DNA from: an uncultured Clostridium sp. | GTDB lineage: Bacteria; Bacillota; Clostridia; Lachnospirales; Lachnospiraceae | Reading direction: 5' to 3' | NCBI GenBank assembly: GCA_947644195.1 | Contig: CANRZB010000011.1 | Coordinates: 22,519 to 86,518 of the forward strand | Length of the DNA: 64,000 nt | Shown: piece by piece, positions 33,653 through 43,075 of the stretch | Numbering within the stretch: the first letter of the stretch is position 1 | Layout: each line of letters opens with the position of its first letter | Translations under genes and position numbers: made by a program | Notes under the pieces: generated by a model | What the model saw: the letters and a program-made list of their open reading frames with translations, nothing else | Database searches by the model: none | What the model was told of the DNA's origin: nothing

Positions 33653-36600
33653 TTAATTATCACATTCTGCTGCATAAACCTGCCTAATTGGATTATTCTC
33701 ATCATCAAAAGCAAACTGCAATCCATTGGCAAATTGTAAATGATATTTCCGGTTATTTTCCGATGTAAAATAACCACTAATCACCAGTTTATCAGCAGCA
33801 TCTTGAAAGGTAATCGTAAGATCATTCCAATTGGTACGATAAGCGGTAAGCTGATCTGCCTGCAATCCATTGCCAAAGGAAATAGTATTCACTCCCTCTG
33901 AATCAATGATAGTATCCGTTCCATATCCCTTGCCAAAGAGATAGGTATCTTTTCCTGCCCCACCATACAGATAATCATTTCCTTTGCCGCCGTCCAGAAT
34001 ATCATTTCCAGAGTTCCCATGAAGCCGATCTGCACCATTACCACCGTAAAGACTGTCTGCACCGTTACCGCCGTTAAGGTTATCATCTCCTGACTCGCCA
34101 TAGATGGTAACTCCCCTGTCATCCATTGCCACAATATACGCGCTATCATTTGTGCCGTAAATGGTTCTCAGAGGACTGTCTGAGGCCGTTGCATGAACTT
34201 TTGATCCTCCGTAAAATGTCAGATAATAATTTCTGTCTGCCTCTGAATTAAAAAACCCTTCTATTACCAGTTTGTCATCAGAACCTTCAAAAGTTATTGT
34301 CAGATTGTTCCAATTGGTACGGTAAGCTTTCATCTGCCTCTGGGTATATCCATTAATCTCTATCGTATTAACGCCTTTTCCATCGCTAATGGTGTCTGTA
34401 CCGTAACCTGGCTTAAAAATATAGGTGTCATTCCCTTCGCCACCATACAGATAGTCATTGCCCTCACCACCATCCAGAACATCATTTCCACCATTTCCGG
34501 TAATTCTGTCATTTCCTTTTCCGCCGTACAGGAAATCATCTTCTTCACTTCCCACCAGTTGGTCGTCACCATCCTGTCCCATCTTGGTAATGCCATCAGC
34601 ATAAATGGAAGCCATATATTCACTGCCGTCTGTCCCATAAATGGTCCTCAAAGGGCTATCTTTGTCTGTTGCGTTTACAATAGTACCATCCGCAAAAATC
34701 AAATGAAAACTTCTTGCATTTTCGCTGATACAATAATTCTTGATATTCAATGTATCATCCATTCCATCAAAAGTAATCAGCAGATCATTCCAATTAGACC
34801 GATACGCTTTGATCGCATCTGCCTCTATGCCGTCTCCAAACAAAATCGTGTTTTTGCCGTTACTGTCCATGATGGAATCTTTCCCGTATCCCGGGCAGAA
34901 AATATAACTGTCGTCTCCATTTCCACCATCTACAAAATCATCTCCTGCTCCAGCATCCATAGAATCATCTCCGTCTCCGGCATTGATATAATCATTGCCT
35001 GTACCACCGAAAACGAAATCATTCCCATCAGAGGTCAGAAGCTGGTCATTTCCGCTATCACCAAATACATATTCCATGCAGTCTGTACCAATCATGCGGT
35101 CACTGCCTTTCCCTCCTGCCAGGATCTCCTTGCTCTCATTGACATAATAATCACCATTTTCCGAACCGGAGAAAGACTTGCTGTCCCCATCGGTTACATA
35201 TTCCATTAGTAAAACCTTCTCATCACCAATCTGTAGAAAATAATTTTCCTGCTTTTTCAGATAACCGCTGATCATCAGCTTGTCCTCGGAATCTTTCACT
35301 CGAATAACAACATCTTCTCCCACAGAATAGATCGTAATATCAGATAGAGAAAGATCTTTGGTCAACTGAATTGTCGACTCCCCCATCGTATCATGAATAA
35401 TGTCTGATCCATAATTTTTGCCAAACAGGTAAGTATCATTTCCCTCTCCGCCGTAGAGCAAATCATTCCCTGCTCCTCCGTCCAGAAAATCATCTCCTGC
35501 TCCGCCAAATATTTGATCATCGCCTTTTCCGGCACGGATATCGTCATCACCCTGGTTACCATAAATCACATCATTTCCCTCGCTGCCAGTAATGCTATCA
35601 TCCCCTCGAAAGCCATACAGATAAGAATCATCTACAACTGCTTTGAGGACATCATCCCCATCTTCACCATAAATCAAATGGAATGGACTATTTTCAGCAG
35701 CAACAGGCATGGAAGCATCCTCAAACTTCAAAAAATAACGGCGGTATTCCTCCCCCTTACAAAAGTCACTCAGGATAAGGGTGTCCTTTGTTCCCTTAAT
35801 GCGGACAGTGGCATTTTGCACATCCGTGCCATTTACCCGGACATCCTTTACGCTAAGTCCCTTAAAATACAAAGTATTCTGTCCTTCTAAGTCTATGACG
35901 GTGTCATTGCCGTATCCTTTTCCAAAAATATAGGTATCGTCTCCCTTCCCACCTTTCAGGATATCATTTCCTGCTCCACCGTCCAATGTATCATTTCCTT
36001 CTTTGCCGCTCAAATCGTCATTGCCCGCACCGCCTGATATCGTATCATCCCCAGGACCGCCGTCTATGCAATCATTTCCACCTGCTCCGGATAAGGTATC
36101 ATTTCCCTTCAGACCAAAGATATAATCATGGTAATTGGTCCCACCATAGGAATCTCTTTGATTCGTTCCCAGATAAGTAATGCCAGAGCCGGCACGTGCA
36201 ATGATATCTGCATACTGTGCTGAAACAGCGGAATATTTCTTACCAAAATCTCCATAATAATTTGTGCCATTTGCCTGGTCGAAAGATTTCAGATATACCC
36301 CAAGGTCGTAAAGAAGGGTGTCAACGTCATCCCTGTCATCTATCTTAGTGTCAATGACATCATACAAAAAGGATAACTCTAATTTCTTATTACCGTTCTC
36401 ATCTTCATACGCATATACACCTTTCAGATAACCTCCCAAGGCAGCGTAGATATTCATCATGTTATAATACTGGTTCTCAATATCCATATATATTTCTTTT
36501 AATATTGCCGCTGCATTGACATTTGGGCTAGTTCCATCCACACCTGCAAACTCGCGCCCCATAAACCGCTCAATTACCCTCAGATCACGAGCATCCATAT

Positions 36601-38530
36601 TACCGCCACGGCTTCCAGCGGATATTTCCTCTGCATCTGTTAAATAATACAGAATCTTTTTCAGATAATATCTCTTGGATGTAGCATCCTTCAAGGTAAC
36701 AAACTGCATACATAAATCACACAACTCCCCACTTTCATCAGCATCTATCGCCTGCAGGATATCCGGAACATTTCCCGCTGTCACAATATCCCCCTGTGTG
36801 GTATCAGAGGAATTAACCGGAAACCAAAATTCGCTGATCTGGGTTGTGGTTGCAGCATCTCCCCTTTTCATTAAAACATCTGCTGTTTCTGCAATACGAG
36901 TGCCTGTCTCGTCATCCACGAAACTGACCTCATGATAATCCAGGCTAATAGAGACAATACCTGTTTCTTTTAAAGATTTCAGTTCACCGGATTCGGATTT
37001 TCCATTGTGATTAGCATCAATCCATATCTGCAATTTACCATAAATGTCATCTTCACTGTCGATCACACCATCTTCATTATCATCCAGCTCCTTTAATGCT
37101 ACAAATCCAGAGGTCGATTTTTCCCCATTTTTCATAATAACCTGGTCGCCAAACAACTCCCCACCGTTATCAATCTTACCATTGCCATTGCGGTCAAGGG
37201 CAAGGAAACCATCTTCTGTCCCAATCCATGCCGTTTTTTCCGCAAAACCATTGTTATCAAGGTCGAAATTCACACCATGTTCCAGGGATTTTAATGTAAT
37301 TCCCTCCGCACCAAAATCTATGATGAGGGGATCACGTGGCGGCTGTGCTTCACCGGCATCTTCATAGGCGCTGGATTTTCCCTGAATCATCCTAATAATT
37401 TCATCAATTTTATCCTGATCCCCAGTATTAATTGCATCTCTATACGCCTGCGAATAATCCATACCATACATCGCTTCTATCAGCGTCAAATAATCATCCA
37501 ACTCACTCTGGATCTCCGCAGCATTGGCTTCGATAGGATTTGCTAAAAAAGCCGTTGCAGAAGCAATAAACGCAACGGACGCCTGTTGGAGTGCACGAGC
37601 GGAAGATACATATTTAGAAGCAACTTCCGCAGCAACAGAAACTGCACCTGCAATTGCCAAGCCTGCTGCAACCTTTTTTACTATTGCCGCAATCCCGCCC
37701 TCATCGTCTTCATCATCTGCTCCATCCTGTATTCCCGAGGCAGGATTCGACTTGTCTGCCAAATCATCTTTAGCATCATTTTTTGAGGAAGAATTTGATA
37801 TTACAGAAGAAGGAGGTTTCCTTTGGGGCGTCTGTGTCGGATCCGGATTACGAACAAACCAATACAGAATCAATCCATCCCCCATATTGGTATATGTAAT
37901 ATTGTATCTTTTATCTTCCGTTTGGAAATTAGTACCTTTGATTTGGGCGCCACCTACTTCATACTCTTCCTTTGATTCAACATAATTTCTTAATTGCCAT
38001 TCAGCCTGTTTTTTCTTGTCATCTAACACATAGGAGCCAGGCTTAATTTCCCATAGATATGTTTTGTTAGAACGATTGTCTTTTAAATATAAATCTGCAC
38101 TCCCTGTATCTCTGACTGGACCATCCTCCTTTTTCTTTTGTTCTTCCGTATAAACAATCTCTAATTCACTTTTAATTTTTGAACCTTCCTTTATATGACC
38201 TTGAACCTTATTATGAAAATAATTCCATGGAAGATTATCCCCCTTTGGATTTATACATGCCAGATACCAATCTCCCGCCTTCTTCGCAGAATACGAGTCC
38301 CAAATGGCTTCCTCAATTTCTTCCTTTTCCTCTTCTATTGCATCTTTCAAAGCCTCTTTTAACAACTCGTAGACTTCATCATCTGTATAAGCTTTTACTT
38401 TCTGTACTGGCGTCAGTTGCAGTATTATAGCAACCACTAATACACAGGAAATAAGCTGCATCCATTTTTTCTTTAATTTCATGTCTTTCTCCTTTTTTCG
38501 ATATAGTAAATTTTTATTTTCTATTACCAA
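33653..38530 (-). CDS. Secreted RTX-type calcium-binding repeat protein with possible PD-(D/E)xK-like N-terminal region
   Basis: 1625 aa; signal peptide after internal start MKLKKKWMQLISCVLVVAIILQLTPVQKVKAY; many GGxGxDxLxG nonapeptides; five GxDxYxFxxxYGxDxIxD blocks; EF-hand-like DLDNNGFAEKT, DRNGNGKID; N-terminal GSADLYLKDNRSNKTYLWEIKPGSY...KQAEWQLRNYV. Confidence 0.9.
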   Translation of the reverse strand: MVIENKNLLYRKKEKDMKLKKKWMQLISCVLVVAIILQLTPVQKVKAYTDDEVYELLKEALKDAIEEEKEEIEEAIWDSYSAKKAGDWYLACINPKGDNLPWNYFHNKVQGHIKEGSKIKSELEIVYTEEQKKKEDGPVRDTGSADLYLKDNRSNKTYLWEIKPGSYVLDDKKKQAEWQLRNYVESKEEYEVGGAQIKGTNFQTEDKRYNITYTNMGDGLILYWFVRNPDPTQTPQRKPPSSVISNSSSKNDAKDDLADKSNPASGIQDGADDEDDEGGIAAIVKKVAAGLAIAGAVSVAAEVASKYVSSARALQQASVAFIASATAFLANPIEANAAEIQSELDDYLTLIEAMYGMDYSQAYRDAINTGDQDKIDEIIRMIQGKSSAYEDAGEAQPPRDPLIIDFGAEGITLKSLEHGVNFDLDNNGFAEKTAWIGTEDGFLALDRNGNGKIDNGGELFGDQVIMKNGEKSTSGFVALKELDDNEDGVIDSEDDIYGKLQIWIDANHNGKSESGELKSLKETGIVSISLDYHEVSFVDDETGTRIAETADVLMKRGDAATTTQISEFWFPVNSSDTTQGDIVTAGNVPDILQAIDADESGELCDLCMQFVTLKDATSKRYYLKKILYYLTDAEEISAGSRGGNMDARDLRVIERFMGREFAGVDGTSPNVNAAAILKEIYMDIENQYYNMMNIYAALGGYLKGVYAYEDENGNKKLELSFLYDVIDTKIDDRDDVDTLLYDLGVYLKSFDQANGTNYYGDFGKKYSAVSAQYADIIARAGSGITYLGTNQRDSYGGTNYHDYIFGLKGNDTLSGAGGNDCIDGGPGDDTISGGAGNDDLSGKEGNDTLDGGAGNDILKGGKGDDTYIFGKGYGNDTVIDLEGQNTLYFKGLSVKDVRVNGTDVQNATVRIKGTKDTLILSDFCKGEEYRRYFLKFEDASMPVAAENSPFHLIYGEDGDDVLKAVVDDSYLYGFRGDDSITGSEGNDVIYGNQGDDDIRAGKGDDQIFGGAGDDFLDGGAGNDLLYGGEGNDTYLFGKNYGSDIIHDTMGESTIQLTKDLSLSDITIYSVGEDVVIRVKDSEDKLMISGYLKKQENYFLQIGDEKVLLMEYVTDGDSKSFSGSENGDYYVNESKEILAGGKGSDRMIGTDCMEYVFGDSGNDQLLTSDGNDFVFGGTGNDYINAGDGDDSMDAGAGDDFVDGGNGDDSYIFCPGYGKDSIMDSNGKNTILFGDGIEADAIKAYRSNWNDLLITFDGMDDTLNIKNYCISENARSFHLIFADGTIVNATDKDSPLRTIYGTDGSEYMASIYADGITKMGQDGDDQLVGSEEDDFLYGGKGNDRITGNGGNDVLDGGEGNDYLYGGEGNDTYIFKPGYGTDTISDGKGVNTIEINGYTQRQMKAYRTNWNNLTITFEGSDDKLVIEGFFNSEADRNYYLTFYGGSKVHATASDSPLRTIYGTNDSAYIVAMDDRGVTIYGESGDDNLNGGNGADSLYGGNGADRLHGNSGNDILDGGKGNDYLYGGAGKDTYLFGKGYGTDTIIDSEGVNTISFGNGLQADQLTAYRTNWNDLTITFQDAADKLVISGYFTSENNRKYHLQFANGLQFAFDDENNPIRQVYAAECDN

Positions 38531-38590
38531 GCATTACTCAGACGATGATTAAATAATCCCATCTGTTATCACACTACAAATCCCCTCTGC

Positions 38591-39421
38591 TTAAATATCT
38601 ATCCCATATCCCCTCAATGCCTCGGTATTGACAGACTTTCGACGCTCCAATTCCTGTAACGCCCTGGCATATGCTACCGGGTCGTGATAAATCTTGTCCC
38701 GCTGCTCTATGGTTTCTAATCTCCAATTCTCTATCCCTTCCCGCATTTCCTCACATGTCGAATAATCAATAATTCCTACTTCAATTTCTTTAATTTCCTT
38801 AGCAAGTATTTTAGCAAACTTTTCTCTAAGGTCATCATGGTTATTGGTCCTAATATATAGCAGTCCTTCGTTATAAGGTCTATTGGTCGGAACAAAAGCA
38901 TACTTTTCCGAATCATACACGGGAATATCTAGGTCAGGCGCCCCAAATACCCGCATAAAATCAATACAATCCTCCAAATTATCAATCCCATGAAACACTG
39001 GTATTACATGTTTTCTTGTTTCTTCTAAAGCTCTTTCCAATTCACGACGTAGAGAATCCTCATCGTCAATCCGGTATTCAAAGGTACATAAACTCTTCCA
39101 TATCTCATCTTCCGGAAAATCCATGATATGAAATTCCGAATAGTAATAACGTATCGGTTGAATCCAGTTTAGATTACCTCGTGGAGATCGGGAAAGATCA
39201 ATAATACTTGGTCTATAAACCGTAGCCACTCCCGCCAAAATATCAAACCCTTTATATTCCTTTGGAATATCTGCCATTTCCGGTCTGCATGCGATAACCT
39301 GAATCATCTCATTTCCGACCACTCTAACTAAATATGGTTGTCTTCCCCTAATCTTGACAAAGCCATGTTCTTTCAGCCCTTCTCCAAATACCTGTTTAAA
39401 AACAGTGTTTAATGTTGCCAT
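38591..39421 (-). CDS. Unknown cytoplasmic protein, tandem paralog B (candidate immunity-like)
   Basis: MATLNTVFKQVFGEGLKEHGFVKIRGRQPYLVRVVGNEMIQVIACRPEM; ~90% identical by eye to the neighbouring ORF; no signal peptide. Confidence 0.75.
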   Translation of the reverse strand: MATLNTVFKQVFGEGLKEHGFVKIRGRQPYLVRVVGNEMIQVIACRPEMADIPKEYKGFDILAGVATVYRPSIIDLSRSPRGNLNWIQPIRYYYSEFHIMDFPEDEIWKSLCTFEYRIDDEDSLRRELERALEETRKHVIPVFHGIDNLEDCIDFMRVFGAPDLDIPVYDSEKYAFVPTNRPYNEGLLYIRTNNHDDLREKFAKILAKEIKEIEVGIIDYSTCEEMREGIENWRLETIEQRDKIYHDPVAYARALQELERRKSVNTEALRGYGIDI

Positions 39422-39503
39422 GACATTCCTTCCTTTTTTAATTCCTAATTTTCACGCAGACTATACTTACACAATCCTGTCTACTTTCAGAGTAACCCTC
39501 TGC

Positions 39504-40331
39504 TTAAATATCAATCCCATATCCCCTCAATACTTCCGTATTGACAGCCTTTCGACGCTCCAATTCCTGCAACGCCCTGGCATATGCTACCGGGTCGTGA
39601 TAGATCTTGTCCCGCTTCTCTATGGTTTCTAATCTCCAATTCTCTATCCCTTCCTGCATTTCCTCACATGTCGAATAATCAATGATTCCTACTTCAATTT
39701 CTTTAATTTCCTTAGCAAGTATTCTAGCAAACTTTTCTCTAAGGTCATCATGGTTATTGGTCCTAATATATAGCAGTCCTTCGTTATAAGGTCTATTGGT
39801 CGGAACAAAAGCATACTTTTCCGAATCATACACGGGAATATCTAGGTCAGGCGCCCCAAATACCCGCATAAAATCAATACAATCCTCCAAATTATCAATC
39901 CCATGAAACACTGGTATTACATGATTTTTCGTTTCTTCTAGAGCTCTTTCCAATTCTCGACGTAGAGAATCCTCATCATCAATCCTATATTCAAAGGTAC
40001 ATAAACTCTCCCATATCTCATCTTTTGGAAAATTGATGATGTGAAATTTTGAATAATAATAGCGTATCGGTCGAATCCAGTTTTGATTTTCACGCGGACT
40101 ACAGGAGAGATCAATCTCCGGTCTATAAACCGTAGCCATTCCCGCCAAAACATCAAATCCTTTGTATTCCTTTGGAATATCTGCCATCTTCGGTCTGCAT
40201 GCAATAACCTGAATCATCTCATTTCCGACCACTCTAACCAAATACGGTTGTCTTCCTTTCATCTTGACAAAGCCATGTTCCTTCAGACCTTCTCCAAATA
40301 CCTGCTTAAAAACAGTGTTTAATGTTGCCAT
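39504..40331 (-). CDS. Unknown cytoplasmic protein, tandem paralog A (candidate immunity-like)
   Basis: Same family as 38591-39421, repeated with ~910-bp period. Confidence 0.75.
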   Translation of the reverse strand: MATLNTVFKQVFGEGLKEHGFVKMKGRQPYLVRVVGNEMIQVIACRPKMADIPKEYKGFDVLAGMATVYRPEIDLSCSPRENQNWIRPIRYYYSKFHIINFPKDEIWESLCTFEYRIDDEDSLRRELERALEETKNHVIPVFHGIDNLEDCIDFMRVFGAPDLDIPVYDSEKYAFVPTNRPYNEGLLYIRTNNHDDLREKFARILAKEIKEIEVGIIDYSTCEEMQEGIENWRLETIEKRDKIYHDPVAYARALQELERRKAVNTEVLRGYGIDI

Positions 40332-40507
40332 GATATTCTTCCTCTTTTAAAAATTCTAATGCGGCTTGTACTATACCTCTCTGACAACGTAGTATTCAAT
40401 CAACATTAATCTTCCTCCGTATATTCTGCAGACTGTCTCAATTCTAGGCGAAAGCCTACAAACAACGACAGTCTAATTACGAACCATATACCTGTTATTT
40501 ATTTTTT

Positions 40508-40700
40508 ACTCATCCAATGAGGTTTTATTTATCATTGTTTTCCACTCACTGGCATTATTTTCTACTTTAACTTGATTAACAAATCCTCTGCCACAGTTAT
40601 TTTTATAAATATTATACTTATTTCATTTTCCAAACTAATTTATGTTTTATTATTTTATTTAATTTTCCTAGAAATTTCTACTTCTTTGTATCGACTTGCA
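40508..40700 (-). pseudogene. Degenerate remnant of a paralog of the secreted protein 30144-31403
   Basis: gaggttttatttatcattgttttccactcactggcattattttc and ctagaaatttctacttctttgtatcgactt match 30645-30690 and 30961-30990 closely but no ORF remains. Confidence 0.6.
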
Positions 40701-40872
40701 AACGCCCATGTCCTCGAAGGCACATAAAGACAATGCTACTATGCTGTCACTCGACGGAAAGAGTGTAAAATATTCTTTCCGTCGATAAGCCGATTAATGG
40801 ATCAGAGCATTACTGCAGTTGTGCCCTCAAGGTTGACGTTCTTTTGTATAATAATGATGTACTTAATATTCC

Positions 40873-41013
40873 TTACTTAACGCATTTCTTTGGTCTTTTC
40901 GGCTGATGAAAAAACACTGGACAAATCGACGTACTTCCTTGCTGTCTTTTCATATCTGCTTTAACTTTTTCTGCCACTGCTTTTAATACCCTTTTTTCCA
41001 TATTTTGTTTCAT
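40873..41013 (-). CDS. agrD: AgrD-like cyclic (thio)lactone autoinducer pre-peptide, 46 aa
   Basis: MKQNMEKRVLKAVAEKVKADMKRQQGSTSICPVFFHQPKRPKKCVK; ATG overlaps agrB stop (ATGA); amphipathic leader, Cys + 4 residues, then HQPxxPK tail; missing from ORF track (<60 aa). Confidence 0.82.
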   Translation of the reverse strand: MKQNMEKRVLKAVAEKVKADMKRQQGSTSICPVFFHQPKRPKKCVK

Positions 41014-41594
41014 GCTTTCACCTCCTGTCGTATAATTTTTGCAATAAGCATAGATAATGCATTAATCCAGATCCCTTCTGCTATATAAATAACATAGTCT
41101 TGAAAAATATCAAGATAACAAAGGGAAATTACACTTCCACCCAATAACATAACTATACTTTTTGCTATATTCTTTGAATTGCGCTGTTCCATATCATCCC
41201 AATGCATATCTGGATGATTAACAGCACCAATCATCAGAATCACACCTGTACATAATATTGTGAAAATAATAAATGTCATCTTTGACAAATTCAATCTGCT
41301 GTCAAAAAGTGGACTAATACATACAAAACTCACACACATTGACAACAAATAACATCCATGAAAGGTATTGCAATGATATCCCCCAGCATATTTACGAATA
41401 CTGGAAAAGGCAACAATAAATAAAATCATTTCCACAATCCTATCCATCCAAAATGCCATTACAAAAATAGTACTCATCGCTATCATCTTTTCTAATGCTA
41501 ATTCGATGTAATAATTGTAGTATTCTTTCTCATGTTCGCTCACCAAATCAAACAATAGCATTTTACTGACAATTTTTTGAACCAAAAAATCCAT
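41010..41594 (-). CDS. agrB: AgrB-family autoinducer-processing protease
   Basis: FIVAFSSIRKYAGGYHCNTFHGCYLLS (AgrB catalytic His/Cys region); start at 41594 supported by ctcctccc RBS (minus GGGAGGAG). Confidence 0.93.
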   Translation of the reverse strand: MDFLVQKIVSKMLLFDLVSEHEKEYYNYYIELALEKMIAMSTIFVMAFWMDRIVEMILFIVAFSSIRKYAGGYHCNTFHGCYLLSMCVSFVCISPLFDSRLNLSKMTFIIFTILCTGVILMIGAVNHPDMHWDDMEQRNSKNIAKSIVMLLGGSVISLCYLDIFQDYVIYIAEGIWINALSMLIAKIIRQEVKA

Positions 41595-41648
41595 CCTATG
41601 CTCCTCCCTTTTTATTATCATATCTAATTTTTTTTCTTTATCAAGATA

Positions 41649-41686
41649 TTAGGCAAAAACTAAAATATTTAGGCAAAAACTAAAAT
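41649..41686 (-). promoter_or_regulatory. Candidate LytTR/AgrA-type regulator binding site (two 18-bp direct repeats, 20-bp period)
   Basis: ttaggcaaaaactaaaat at 41649-41666 and 41669-41686; minus -35-like TTGATA (41644-41639), 16-bp spacer, -10-like TATGAT (41622-41617). Confidence 0.6.
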
Positions 41687-41700
41687 TGTATCAACACAAA

Positions 41701-41739
41701 AAACTCTATTGATCCTATCCCCCTGCATCAATAGAGTTT
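41701..41739. terminator. Bidirectional intrinsic terminator downstream of the histidine kinase
   Basis: AAACTCTATTGAT...ATCAATAGAGTTT flanked by A and T runs. Confidence 0.8.
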
Positions 41740-41757
41740 TTTCGTAAGTCGTTCTAT

Positions 41758-43059
41758 CTATATCGGAATACTGACTACTACCTTAAATTCTTCCCCTTCA
41801 CTATCTATTGTATATGTCCCTTTATATTTATTTACAATCCTTTCTACATTTTCCATCCCATATCCATGTTTGTTCCCATCCATTTTGGTGGATATAAGCT
41901 TACCATCATGTAACTTTATCTCCCCATTCCAAACATTGTTCACAGCCAGTAGCATCATTCTATTTTCCACAACAAATTTTACCTTGATTAACGGAGTTTC
42001 TATCTCACATTTCTCACTCGCTTCTATGGCATTGTCCAATAGATTAGAAAGTACTGAAATAATATCTGCATCTTTCAATGGAATATCTGCCAGGTCATTA
42101 AAACGGATTATCATAAGAATTCTTTTGTTTGATGCTTCCCTGTATTTTAAATTTAATACAGCATTTACTACCGAATGGTTGGTGTCAAACCAGTCAGATT
42201 TTTCTGTTTTTCCACAATAATCCCGAATATATTCTGTAATTCTACTATAATCCTTTTTTGCCAGTAATGTCTGTATCACTAGCATTTGGGTTTTGTATTC
42301 ATGTCTTTGACGTTGCAACTCCTCATACTGCTTTTTTTCCTGCCAATACAATTTTTCTGTCTGTTCTGCATGTTTCTGCAACATTTCCTCCTGTTCTCTT
42401 ACCTTCTCTCTTTTGATGATATCCATAATCAGATAAAAGACAAAAATATTCATTAGCGCAAGTCCAAACATTACAAATAGTACTGTATTTTCCTGCCCCT
42501 TCGTCATATTTACATCAAAATTCACAGCAAAGGCTAAAATAGTTATCATAGAAAAAACAGGAAACACTAAAAATTTTATCCACTCTTGTTCTGTCATGAC
42601 ATATTCATTTTCCAAAGCAAATCTATTCCGAATCCAAATTACCAAAATTATTATTACCATTTGACTGAGAGTTCCAATAAAGCATCCAGTAATGGTGTCT
42701 GTAGTACCCACAAGGTCGATATTACCAACCATTTTCCTAGTTATGATAAATATCAAATAATCGGCTAATGCACAAATTGCCTGATAAAGAAATGATGTAC
42801 CAAATGTTTGTAAAATACCAACCTTATATATCTTTTTCAGAAAAATAGCATTTAATAAAATAACGACCATCATTTTTAAAATAATATACCTGTCCAGAGC
42901 TACAGAAGCACTGTATTCCATTGCGATCCAGCTAATGATATATACAATATATTTATCATCTTTTTGAATCTGCATTTTCTCAAGTAATACAGAACCAAAC
43001 AAACTGCACATTACAGTATATATAATTGTATATATTGCTCCATAAATGTATGTACTCAT
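41758..43059 (-). CDS. AgrC-like GHKL sensor histidine kinase
   Basis: Multi-TM N-terminus; QRHEYKTQMLVIQTLL H-box; SNLLDNAIEASEKCE N-box; KHGYGMENVERIV. Confidence 0.9.
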   Translation of the reverse strand: MSTYIYGAIYTIIYTVMCSLFGSVLLEKMQIQKDDKYIVYIISWIAMEYSASVALDRYIILKMMVVILLNAIFLKKIYKVGILQTFGTSFLYQAICALADYLIFIITRKMVGNIDLVGTTDTITGCFIGTLSQMVIIILVIWIRNRFALENEYVMTEQEWIKFLVFPVFSMITILAFAVNFDVNMTKGQENTVLFVMFGLALMNIFVFYLIMDIIKREKVREQEEMLQKHAEQTEKLYWQEKKQYEELQRQRHEYKTQMLVIQTLLAKKDYSRITEYIRDYCGKTEKSDWFDTNHSVVNAVLNLKYREASNKRILMIIRFNDLADIPLKDADIISVLSNLLDNAIEASEKCEIETPLIKVKFVVENRMMLLAVNNVWNGEIKLHDGKLISTKMDGNKHGYGMENVERIVNKYKGTYTIDSEGEEFKVVVSIPI

Positions 43060-43075
43060 CTTACCTCCTCAAGAA

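Noticed and set aside
34559-35890. Plus-strand ORFs opposite the RTX gene (e.g. 34559-35209, 35513-35890)
   Set aside because: Low-complexity antisense translation of RTX repeats; no RBS or family similarity.
33800-36200. Regularly repeated ~27-bp units resembling a repeat array/CRISPR
   Set aside because: They are RTX nonapeptide codons inside one long ORF; no direct-repeat/spacer structure.
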